From CAYYYG01 sp964476135 (GTDB taxonomy: Bacteria; Patescibacteriota; Microgenomatia; UBA1406; GWC2-37-13), in NCBI GenBank assembly GCA_964476135.1, contig CAYYYG010000030.1:1-13458 (forward strand): a stretch of 13,458 nucleotides of DNA, read 5' to 3'. Each line of letters opens with the position of its first letter. Position 1 is the stretch's first letter. This document shows, one piece after another, positions 6,531-12,355 of the stretch. Position numbers and translations under genes: made by a program. Below the pieces are notes generated by a model. The model made no database searches and was not told the origin of the DNA. It saw only the letters and a list, made by a program, of their open reading frames with translations.

Positions 6531-8695
6531 TTCTTCGGCTTATTTAATGGGAGAGAAAACGAAAAGGTGGCACCCTTGCCTTTATCGGAAACCACCCAGA
6601 TTTTCCCCGAGTGCATATCGACTATCGATTTTGAAATAAACAGGCCGAGTCCGGTTCCCTTCGAACCCTGCTCAAGCGGTTTTGCCACTCTATAAAATTT
6701 CGTAAACAGATGCTCCTGGGCCTCGGGCGAAATTCCTTCACCGGTATCGGTTATATGGGTGATTAGCGAATTACTATCTGATTCAAAAGATATTTTAACT
6801 TTTCCTCCGACCGGGGTATACGCTATTGCATTGGAAATAAGGTTCGCTACCACTTCGTTAACGAGTAACGGATCGGCAGATACTTGAGGCAGACCGGCTT
6901 CACTCTTTTGAACCTTAATGTCGATCTTTTTTTCCGCCGCCTGATTGGTAAGCTCCGCAACCGCCTGATCAACAATCTGCATCCAATCAACCGCCTTAAG
7001 ATGAACCGTAACCCGGCCGCGCTCTATTTTGGACACGCTCAGTAAATTATCTATAAGGGCATATAATTTTTCAGCCGATAATCCGACACGTTTTATCATT
7101 GCGAATTCCTCTGAATTTTTTTTCTGATAATCCGATTCGAGAAGAAGCGACATGTACCCTCTAATCGAGGTGATCGGCGTGCGCAGCTCGTGCGCCGCGA
7201 TCGAAACAAAATCCAGCTTCATGTCCTCAAGCTGCTTTTCGCGCGATATATCTTCAAGAATTATAAGTCCGGCCAAATCAAGACCAGTGTCGTCAATAGA
7301 AGTGATTGTTAGATTGACTGCTGTTTTAATGTCGGAGCCACCGCCGATTTCCATATCCCTTTTTTCGATCGTATCTTCTCCGCTACTTCCCAGTGATTTT
7401 ATGAGCGAAGCGGTATCGAGCTTGCCCTCATGGCTCTCCAGATTTATAAGATCGAAGACACTTTTCCCGATTAAATCGGATGCCTGCTTTCCAAGAAATT
7501 TTGCTCCGGCGCTATTACAGATGTGAACATTGAATTTTTTATCGTAAACCATAATCGCGTCTTTAAATGATTCGATAGTTTTATTGAGAATATCCCGCTG
7601 CAGTGTTACATCTTGCAGTTTAAGAAGTTGGGTAAGATCGTTAACGACACACACGATTCCTCCCAACCTGCCCTGGTCCATGACCGGTGAAGCTGATATC
7701 TGTACCGGAATTTTAATGTTTTTATCAGAGATAAAATCGGTTCGTATCGACGCTTCTTTAGCATCGCTATTAATCAGCTTGATGATATTATTTTGGAAGG
7801 CGTCGCTATTGCCGCCTAATAATTCTTTGATATTACGGCCGACTAAAGCATGGGGCGTGTAACCGGTTATTCTGGTCACGGCTTTATTAATATATTCAAC
7901 ATTCCCCTCCCTATTTATTGCAATCACCATATCTCCCATCGTATCGACGATATTGGAGGCGATTGCCGCAGAGTTGACGGAAAAAAGGTTATACCTTAAT
8001 ATGCCATAAGCCAAAATACTGCCCATAAGAAGAACGGAGATAATTCCGTCGGGTACAACAAATATCCTCAGTACTACCGGGAACAGACTCAAAAAAATGA
8101 CATCGACAACAACCTGAGCAAACAGCGACATCGCATAAAGCCGCGCCTGGATCTTGCGATTGTGGTCCTGAACTTTCTTTGAATAAATCAGAAAAAGTAT
8201 GATGGAGCTAAAAACTACAATCTGTATCCAGCCGAAATAAACCGGCCCCCATAACGGACCTTCCGAAAATCGCCACATCATGTTTACCATAAAAGTCATC
8301 GCAGATTCATGACTGATGACAAGATCAGTAAACAGGAGCAGTGCGGAAACAATTGTCGGAGGAATAAAAATAGCGAAACGCACCAGGCTCGATTCGCTCA
8401 GATTCTTCCTTTCGGTAAAAGCAAAAAGAAATCCGGTGAGTGCCGAAAATGAATAAGCATTCAGGACAAAAAATAACGTGTACCAGAAAAGTGCATCGAC
8501 CGAAGTGGCGCTTATGCTGCCCATAAAATCCATAAAACCGGCGGCTAATGAAATAGCGAGATAGATCAGAAACCAGATATTGGCACTGGATCTGGATCGC
8601 AGGGTATATATTTTATAAAATAGAAATCCGTACAGACTGAGTCCAAAAACCGGAATTATCGCGTAGGGGTTGACTATATAATTCATGACGTGCAT
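6527..8695 (-). CDS. Membrane-bound hybrid-less sensor histidine kinase (multi-helix sensor, PAS-PAS-HisKA-HATPase)
   Basis: 722 residues from ATG 8695. Residues 8-238 carry about seven membrane helices, like HisKA_7TM-type sensors. PAS 1 spans about 245-355 (VDTMGDMVIAINREGNVEYI), PAS 2 about 366-485 (IESFKDAIMVYDKKFNVHIC). HisKA covers 492-562 with phospho-acceptor H502 in AAHELRTP. HATPase_c covers about 605-717: N box N618/N622, G1 DTGEGI (650-655), G2 GTGLGL (680-685). It is a complete, apparently active kinase with no receiver domain; no response regulator is in the window. I chose 8695 because the frame can be extended further only through the N gap, whose flanks are a duplicated 55-base sequence; after collapsing the duplicate, the frame upstream has no ATG, and TATATT ends 5 bases before 8695. 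ATG 8686 is an alternative. It probably works with the sensor pair encoded convergently (inference). Confidence 0.88.
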   Translation of the reverse strand: MHVMNYIVNPYAIIPVFGLSLYGFLFYKIYTLRSRSSANIWFLIYLAISLAAGFMDFMGSISATSVDALFWYTLFFVLNAYSFSALTGFLFAFTERKNLSESSLVRFAIFIPPTIVSALLLFTDLVISHESAMTFMVNMMWRFSEGPLWGPVYFGWIQIVVFSSIILFLIYSKKVQDHNRKIQARLYAMSLFAQVVVDVIFLSLFPVVLRIFVVPDGIISVLLMGSILAYGILRYNLFSVNSAAIASNIVDTMGDMVIAINREGNVEYINKAVTRITGYTPHALVGRNIKELLGGNSDAFQNNIIKLINSDAKEASIRTDFISDKNIKIPVQISASPVMDQGRLGGIVCVVNDLTQLLKLQDVTLQRDILNKTIESFKDAIMVYDKKFNVHICNSAGAKFLGKQASDLIGKSVFDLINLESHEGKLDTASLIKSLGSSGEDTIEKRDMEIGGGSDIKTAVNLTITSIDDTGLDLAGLIILEDISREKQLEDMKLDFVSIAAHELRTPITSIRGYMSLLLESDYQKKNSEEFAMIKRVGLSAEKLYALIDNLLSVSKIERGRVTVHLKAVDWMQIVDQAVAELTNQAAEKKIDIKVQKSEAGLPQVSADPLLVNEVVANLISNAIAYTPVGGKVKISFESDSNSLITHITDTGEGISPEAQEHLFTKFYRVAKPLEQGSKGTGLGLFISKSIVDMHSGKIWVVSDKGKGATFSFSLPLNKPKN

Positions 8696-8736
8696 AGCAC
8701 AATATAAAACTATCAACTGCACGGACAAAAAGCAAA
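8682..8736 (+). repeat. 55-base direct repeat, left flank of the assembly gap
   Basis: Identical over 55 bases to 8837-8891. It starts TTCATGACGTGCATAGCAC and ends AAAAAGCAAA directly against the N run. The exact match at a scaffold join indicates two contig ends that overlap but were not merged. Confidence 0.9.
8701..8728 (-). promoter_or_regulatory. Putative promoter of the histidine kinase
   Basis: On the minus strand TTGTCC (8728-8723), 16-base spacer, TATATT (8706-8701, 5/6), then 5 bases to ATG 8695. It lies wholly inside the 55-base sequence that is repeated on the far side of the gap, so a second, probably artefactual copy exists at 8856-8883. Confidence 0.5.
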
Positions 8737-8836
8737 NNNNNNNNNNNNNNNNNNNNNNNNNNNNNNNNNNNNNNNNNNNNNNNNNNNNNNNNNNNNNNNN
8801 NNNNNNNNNNNNNNNNNNNNNNNNNNNNNNNNNNNN
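8737..8836. other. Scaffold gap, exactly 100 N
   Basis: A round-number run of N is a placeholder of unknown true length. Since both flanks carry the same 55 bases, the true distance is probably minus 55, meaning no missing sequence. Any protein read through the gap is fictitious. Confidence 0.95.
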
Positions 8837-8891
8837 TTCATGACGTGCATAGCACAATATAAAACTATCAACTGCACGGACAAAAAGCAAA
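8837..8891 (+). repeat. 55-base direct repeat, right flank of the assembly gap
   Basis: Second copy of 8682-8736, beginning at the last N. The sequence continues from it into the intergenic region at 8892. After collapsing one copy, the kinase promoter and start codon connect directly to this intergenic region. Confidence 0.9.
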
Positions 8892-8930
8892 TAACTTTTA
8901 TACAATCATTGCTCTCAACAGCATTTACGG

Positions 8931-8958
8931 TTGCAAAAAAAATATTGTTGTGTAAAAT
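8931..8958 (+). promoter_or_regulatory. Putative promoter of the structured leader and small basic gene
   Basis: TTGCAA (8931-8936, 4/6), 16-base spacer, TAAAAT (8953-8958, 5/6). It would start RNA near 8965, upstream of both folded leader domains. The region is very A/T-rich, so a chance match is possible. Confidence 0.35.
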
Positions 8959-8986
8959 TATTTTTTCGGCACATTAATATAACGCG

Positions 8987-9078
8987 GGTTCGTAGAAAGT
9001 AGTCGCCCCATGAATAATTGTTTCCCGGCTAAAAAGCCTGTCAACGGTTTCACATGTGGCGAAGCCTCTCTACGAATC
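8987..9078 (+). ncRNA. Structured leader RNA domain 1, unrecognised
   Basis: A long imperfect hairpin of nested helices: GGTTCGTAGA (8987-8996) with TCTACGAATC (9069-9078), 10 bp including one G-U; a symmetric 6/6 internal loop; TCGCC (9003-9007) with GGCGA (9058-9062); one C-U mismatch; CATG (9009-9012) with CATG (9053-9056); and an apical GGCT-AAAA-AGCC hairpin (9027-9038) framed by TTG/CAA. It sits 170-260 bases before the start codon of the 81-residue gene in an otherwise gene-free stretch. The architecture suggests a cis-regulatory leader or an independent small RNA; I could not match it to a riboswitch, T-box, 6S, SRP or tmRNA signature from memory. Confidence 0.5.
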
Positions 9079-9112
9079 GTTCATTGGTTTCTCCCGCCTT
9101 TCTTGGTCTCAA

Positions 9113-9200
9113 GTGATTGGCGCTAATTAATTCTTTATAGAAATATAAAGATTTGATTAGCTGTCAATCACCCCAACCGGGATAAGGGATGATTGTCAGC
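9113..9200 (+). promoter_or_regulatory. Leader RNA domain 2 with GAAA tetraloop and a competing hairpin
   Basis: Fold A: GTGATTG (9113-9119) with CAATCAC (9165-9171), GCTAAT (9122-9127) with ATTAGC (9156-9161), and CTTTATA (9133-9139) with TATAAAG (9144-9150) closed by a GAAA tetraloop (9140-9143). Fold B: 9160-9170 pairs with 9190-9200 (10 of 11 positions, one U-U mismatch). A and B share bases 9160-9170, so they exclude each other, the layout of a riboswitch or attenuator expression platform. The tetraloop is GNRA only on the plus strand, supporting plus-strand RNA. The Shine-Dalgarno site (9232-9236) lies 32 bases past fold B. Confidence 0.5.
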
Positions 9201-9220
9201 TCAACTCACACTTGTAGTAT
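9193..9220 (+). promoter_or_regulatory. Possible proximal promoter of the small basic gene
   Basis: TTGTCA (9193-9198, 5/6), then TAGTAT (9215-9220) at 16 bases or TATAAA (9218-9223) at 19. Neither is ideal. It overlaps the 3' arm of leader fold B, so either this promoter or the folded leader may be the real signal. Confidence 0.3.
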
Positions 9221-9246
9221 AAACTTTCAACAGGAGAATCCATCCA

Positions 9247-9492
9247 ATGAACAAGCAAATGCCCGACCGGCTTAATATCAACGGTACCCAATACGTCCGT
9301 GTGGATTTGATTCAGCAGAATCAGCAAAATAACAACAATCGCCGCGCCAATTTGACCTCAGCGGTCAATACGATTGATGGCCAAAACGGCATCACGATCA
9401 AAATCTTTGCTGGTACTGACAACCAAAGCCGCCGCCAACGCAACAGGAACCAACGTAGCCGCCAGGGCAACAACAATCGCCGCGCACAGTAG
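9247..9492 (+). CDS. Small Asn/Gln/Arg-rich basic protein, unrecognised
   Basis: 81 residues. Residues 8-24 (RLNINGTQYVRVDLIQQ) resemble a short beta-alpha segment; 25-35 is Gln/Asn-rich (NQQNNNNRRAN); 36-55 is a moderately ordered stretch ending in GITIKIFAG; and 59-81 is a disordered, strongly basic tail (QSRRQRNRNQRSRQGNNNRR) typical of nucleic-acid-binding peptides. No signal peptide or membrane helix. Unlike most genes here it has a clear Shine-Dalgarno (AGGAG, 9232-9236, 10 bases before ATG). It is flanked by folded RNA on both sides, with a leader at 8987-9200 and a tail at 9505-9609. The composition and surroundings suggest RNA or DNA binding and perhaps autoregulation through the leader (inference). 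Function unknown; codon use looks ordinary and the frame is clean. Confidence 0.7.
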   Translation: MNKQMPDRLNINGTQYVRVDLIQQNQQNNNNRRANLTSAVNTIDGQNGITIKIFAGTDNQSRRQRNRNQRSRQGNNNRRAQ

Positions 9493-9504
9493 CGCGAAGA
9501 GGCC

Positions 9505-9524
9505 GTCACTAGCTAACTAGTGAC
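9505..9524 (+). other. Perfect 8-bp hairpin after the small basic gene
   Basis: GTCACTAG-CTAA-CTAGTGAC, a perfect stem with a 4-base loop, 13 bases after the stop codon. No T-run follows, so it is not an intrinsic terminator; it could protect the 3' end or bind a protein. Confidence 0.55.
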
Positions 9525-9531
9525 AAACACC

Positions 9532-9609
9532 GACTCAGGAAGAATTTCTGAAACCAATCCAGCCCGTGTGGATGGTCGAAGACTTTCTTTCCTGAGTCTT
9601 CATCTTTTT
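9532..9609 (+). terminator. Structured 3' tail with two competing hairpins and a short U-run
   Basis: Long fold: GACTCAGGAA (9532-9541) pairs perfectly with TTCCTGAGTC (9589-9598) around an inner hairpin (ACC, bulged A, ATCCA at 9553-9561 with TGGATGGT at 9569-9576). Short fold: GAAGAC (9578-9583) with GTCTTC (9596-9601), followed after three bases by TTTTT (9605-9609). The two folds share 9589-9601, so they are alternatives; only the short one looks like a terminator. It separates the small basic gene from the JAMM-like gene. Confidence 0.45.
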
Positions 9610-9628
9610 ATCTTCACGGATATTTTTC

Positions 9629-9637
9629 TGCTATACT
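9629..9637 (+). promoter_or_regulatory. Putative extended -10 promoter of the JAMM-like gene
   Basis: TGC-TATACT (TG at 9629-9630, -10 at 9632-9637, 5/6). No good -35 is visible, as allowed for extended -10 promoters. The RNA would start near 9644, giving a leader of about 30 bases without a Shine-Dalgarno. Confidence 0.4.
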
Positions 9638-9673
9638 TGTCTAAATTTTTCACATAACAGCAATCTCCAGATT

Positions 9674-10501
9674 ATGGGAAACGAAAATAATCGTAAACGC
9701 AGCATCGAACATGTATTAATAAATAGTACGGAATTTGAAATATTCGACCCCCGAAACACGATTTCAAGAGAACACCTGCCTACTTCATTCTCATTCCCGA
9801 ATTTAACTCCCATCATCAATAACATTTACTGGCACAGCGCCAACCGCCAGGCAAATGAGTCTGAGGGCACGCAGGGGTTTCCGCCCGCCGCCCCGCCGCT
9901 ACTTGACAAGTCAAGACCTTTAAGAAGAACCCGTGAAGTGGGGGTTAATATATACAGATCCCGGGTAGGTCCGACTTATGCTGCGCCAATAGTAACAGGT
10001 ACAAACACAGATCTTGAAAGACTCGACCAGCAGTTATTTTCACTGGCAGAAAGTAATAATTTTCCTGCAATACAGGTACATAGCCATCCGGAAGACTATT
10101 TAGGTTTTCAATCTTTAGGTGATTTTTCGGTGCAACTTCTCCAGTATTCTTATCAGGATGCAGGAAACCTGCCGCTTCTTAACGCAAGCTGCGTCATCGG
10201 CGCCGACGCGCAGGTTTTATCCGTAATGACCAAAGAATCGTATGACCTGATCACCCTTGGGGATGAACTGGTCGATTTTCAACAACCCTGGAGAGATAGA
10301 TTCAATATGGCCAGCGACGATCTTGCAGAAACCGACCAGATTCGTGTTGAGTTAGCAAAGTACGTTGGTGCCTGGATGTACTTTTCAACCAATAAACGTG
10401 ATTTTATCTCAATGCCGCCCGGTCAGATTGTCAGGCGTCTTCGCTCTTTAGAACTTGATCGACTAAGAAGAGGAACAAAAACCAATTTCGCTATGGTTTA
10501 A
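9674..10501 (+). CDS. JAMM/JAB-like metalloprotease candidate
   Basis: 275 residues, no signal peptide or membrane helix, so cytosolic. Residues 134-150 read QVHSHPEDYLGFQSLGD: H136-x-H138-P, S147 and D150 form an HxHP-x7-S-x2-D motif, close to the JAMM/MPN+ zinc signature HxHP-x6-S-x2-D but one residue longer. The upstream acid expected in JAMM proteins could be E88 in TREVGVNIY. A later strand, ASCVIGADAQVLSVM (171-185), fits the MPN beta sheet. Bacterial JAB proteins remove or process ubiquitin-like or C-terminal tags and act in cofactor sulfur transfer or defence; no ubiquitin-like, E1 or E2 partner is visible here, so the substrate is open. The N-terminal 80 residues and the C-terminal helical 70 are unrecognised. 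Start chosen at the first ATG after the putative promoter; 17 bases separate its stop from the next gene. Confidence 0.6.
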   Translation: MGNENNRKRSIEHVLINSTEFEIFDPRNTISREHLPTSFSFPNLTPIINNIYWHSANRQANESEGTQGFPPAAPPLLDKSRPLRRTREVGVNIYRSRVGPTYAAPIVTGTNTDLERLDQQLFSLAESNNFPAIQVHSHPEDYLGFQSLGDFSVQLLQYSYQDAGNLPLLNASCVIGADAQVLSVMTKESYDLITLGDELVDFQQPWRDRFNMASDDLAETDQIRVELAKYVGAWMYFSTNKRDFISMPPGQIVRRLRSLELDRLRRGTKTNFAMV

Positions 10502-10504
10502 TGA

Positions 10505-10513
10505 TGGTACAAT
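10505..10513 (+). promoter_or_regulatory. Putative extended -10 promoter of the Cys-repeat surface protein
   Basis: TGG-TACAAT (TG at 10505-10506, -10 at 10508-10513, 5/6), ending 5 bases before ATG 10519. No strong -35. Same leaderless spacing as several other genes here. Confidence 0.45.
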
Positions 10514-10518
10514 AAAAT

Positions 10519-12336
10519 ATGCCTTTCAAATTTTCACCCCAATCTTTAAAGGTGATCGATAAAGCTTTTATTCTTTCGCTCACTTTTATATCAGGCATTC
10601 TTCTTGTATACCTCATCCAACCGGACAAACCGAAAAATACCACGAATACTGTGGCTGCCGGCCGGCCCACGCCAAAAAAAGAAGTCCTAAGCGACGCCGG
10701 AAGGATCAGATTTCTTCTTGAGGATGTACATGCCGCAACCGCATATAAGTACGACGCCAAAGACGACCGGGGAAATGGATTGGACACGATAAAAGTAATC
10801 CAGACCGGTAGATCTGAATATTTAGGCATCTATCATTACCGCAGCGATAACCGATTTTTTCTTAAGCTGGCAGAATCCACAAACCTTATGGACTGGAGCT
10901 TTATTACCGATCTAGACACGGACGCCTCCATGGGCGACATCGCCACTTTCCCCGAAGGAGATTTTCTCATATCATATGAAAAATCAAACGGACCGGACAG
11001 CTTTATAAATGTCCGTCATTATAATAGTATCGAAAAAATAAAAAAGGGTGAATTTTCAAAGGAAGTCGCGCTTCCACGCAGCCTCTCGCAGACAAACGAA
11101 GGCACGCCGAACTTCATAAAAATCGACAAGTCCCCCTTCGATAAAAAAACCGGTCAGCAGGATTGGGAAAAATCAAAGATCAGCATCGGCTTCCACTATT
11201 ACACAGGAACGGTGGACAAGAATGCAACCGGTATCCTAACCGAATTCACGACCTGGAAAACAAAAAACAATTCAAGCGTGAATGATTATTTCGGCAAAAT
11301 AGAATACAAGGGAAACTATGGGGACCGAGACTTCTTCAGCTATACCACTTCAAAGGGCACAAAAAAACAATTCGGCCTATATGAGGCGCAGAAAATAAAG
11401 AACGACTGGGCCTCCTGGCGCTCGTTCCTGGTCGACATGACAACAAGAGAATATTTTGAAATCGAACTTTTTACGCATGCCGGCAGTGCGGCAGCAGGCA
11501 ATCCTACCATTACCGCCTTGATTCTGCCGGACGGAACTCCGGGCTACTTCGTAAGCTATTATCTATTTGGCGAAGGGGCGGCACAGGGTGAAGCGGGAGA
11601 GCTTATTTTCTATACCGAAAACGAAAACATATCAAAAGCCATACCGCGAAACGAGCGGCCGCCGGCACCCACCCAATCGCCAGCGGTCACCTGTACCTGC
11701 AATACGCCGGGCGGCATCGTACCAAATAACGGTTTTACCTGTTCCGATGGCGACTCGCGCTATTGTGCCGTTAATGAGCGCTGCACCGAGGCGTCCACTA
11801 AACCGTCATTTCCCTGTGCTTTAATTGACGGAAAATCCACCCCCACCCAATCGCCCACACCGACAACAAAAACCACAACCTCTCCTACACCTACTCTCAC
11901 CACCACAAAATCATCGCCAACCTCAAAACCCGCCTCAACTACCGCGCCCGCAAACCCGACATCAACACCTACCCGTGCTCCCACTGCAACCAATACCCCG
12001 GTACCAACTGCCGTAACAACCTGCACCTGTAGCACGCCGGGTGGAACTGCTCCCAATAATGGCTTCAGCTGTACCGACGGTACCAACAGCTATTGCGCGG
12101 AGAATGAATACTGTACCAACTCCTCCATAAAACCAGCATGGCCGTGTGCTACATCATCCCAACCGACGGCAACGCCAACCCCGGGGCAGTCGATAACATG
12201 CACCTGTAATACACCTGGCGGAACAGTACCAAACAACGGCTTCAGCTGTACCGACGGTACCAACAGTTATTGCGCGGAAAATGAGCACTGCACGACATCG
12301 GCAGTCAAGCCGGCTTGGCCGTGCGCTGCCAACTAA
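10519..12336 (+). CDS. Membrane-anchored surface protein: beta-propeller-like domain plus three Cys-rich repeats on Pro/Thr linkers
   Basis: 605 residues. A membrane helix at 15-33 (FILSLTFISGILLVYLI) with a basic N-terminus acts as a signal anchor, leaving the rest outside. Residues about 55-375 are beta-rich with propeller-like turns (LAESTNLMDWSFI at 117-129, SMGDIATFPEGDFLISYEK at 137-155), reminiscent of five-bladed GH43-type glycosidases, but I cannot name catalytic residues. Then follow three copies of a 43-residue six-Cys repeat (391-433, 501-543, 560-602), with Cys spacing C-x-C-x13-C-x7-C-x5-C-x10-C, joined by Pro/Thr/Ser linkers (381-390, 434-500, 544-559) typical of extended, possibly glycosylated stalks. 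The protein ends right after repeat 3, without a sortase motif or second helix. The repeats probably form disulfide-bonded binding modules. TACAAT ends 5 bases before ATG; no Shine-Dalgarno. Confidence 0.75.
   Translation: MPFKFSPQSLKVIDKAFILSLTFISGILLVYLIQPDKPKNTTNTVAAGRPTPKKEVLSDAGRIRFLLEDVHAATAYKYDAKDDRGNGLDTIKVIQTGRSEYLGIYHYRSDNRFFLKLAESTNLMDWSFITDLDTDASMGDIATFPEGDFLISYEKSNGPDSFINVRHYNSIEKIKKGEFSKEVALPRSLSQTNEGTPNFIKIDKSPFDKKTGQQDWEKSKISIGFHYYTGTVDKNATGILTEFTTWKTKNNSSVNDYFGKIEYKGNYGDRDFFSYTTSKGTKKQFGLYEAQKIKNDWASWRSFLVDMTTREYFEIELFTHAGSAAAGNPTITALILPDGTPGYFVSYYLFGEGAAQGEAGELIFYTENENISKAIPRNERPPAPTQSPAVTCTCNTPGGIVPNNGFTCSDGDSRYCAVNERCTEASTKPSFPCALIDGKSTPTQSPTPTTKTTTSPTPTLTTTKSSPTSKPASTTAPANPTSTPTRAPTATNTPVPTAVTTCTCSTPGGTAPNNGFSCTDGTNSYCAENEYCTNSSIKPAWPCATSSQPTATPTPGQSITCTCNTPGGTVPNNGFSCTDGTNSYCAENEHCTTSAVKPAWPCAAN
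11689..11817 (+). repeat. Cys-rich repeat 1 (43 residues)
   Basis: Encodes residues 391-433, starting TCTCNTPGGIVPNNGF; cysteines at 392, 394, 408, 416, 422 and 433. It is the most diverged copy (YCAVNERC instead of YCAENExC; KPSFPCA instead of KPAWPCA). Confidence 0.85.
12019..12147 (+). repeat. Cys-rich repeat 2 (43 residues)
   Basis: Encodes residues 501-543, TCTCSTPGGTAPNNGF to KPAWPCA; cysteines at 502, 504, 518, 526, 532 and 543. Very close to repeat 3 in DNA as well as protein across the central part. Confidence 0.85.
12196..12324 (+). repeat. Cys-rich repeat 3 (43 residues)
   Basis: Encodes residues 560-602, TCTCNTPGGTVPNNGF to KPAWPCA; cysteines at 561, 563, 577, 585, 591 and 602. 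GGCTTCAGCTGTACCGACGG is shared base for base with repeat 2, implying a recent internal duplication. Confidence 0.85.
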
Positions 12337-12343
12337 AGTAGGT

Positions 12344-12349
12344 TAAAAT
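12344..12349 (+). promoter_or_regulatory. Putative -10 of the DNA methyltransferase gene
   Basis: TAAAAT (5/6) ends 6 bases before ATG 12356, matching the leaderless spacing elsewhere in the window and favouring this ATG over the in-frame TTG at 12353. No recognisable -35, so the gene may instead be read from upstream. Confidence 0.35.
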
Positions 12350-12355
12350 AGCTTG

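Noticed and set aside
6584..7862. Plus-strand frames opposite the histidine kinase
   Set aside because: Ser/Ile-rich antisense translations of well-recognised PAS and HisKA domains.
8696..8905. Longer N-terminus for the histidine kinase, from a TTG at 8905 through the gap
   Set aside because: It runs through 100 N and through two copies of the same 55 bases in different frames; it is an artefact of the unmerged join.
8987..9078. tRNA or tmRNA-like gene suggested by GGTTCG
   Set aside because: No cloverleaf, anticodon arm or acceptor stem of the right length; the GGTTCG is in the basal stem of a long hairpin.
11760..12086. Valine/glycine-rich minus-strand frame opposite the Pro/Thr linker
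   Set aside because: A low-complexity shadow of the Pro/Thr codons of the surface-protein gene, with no ribosome site or family resemblance.
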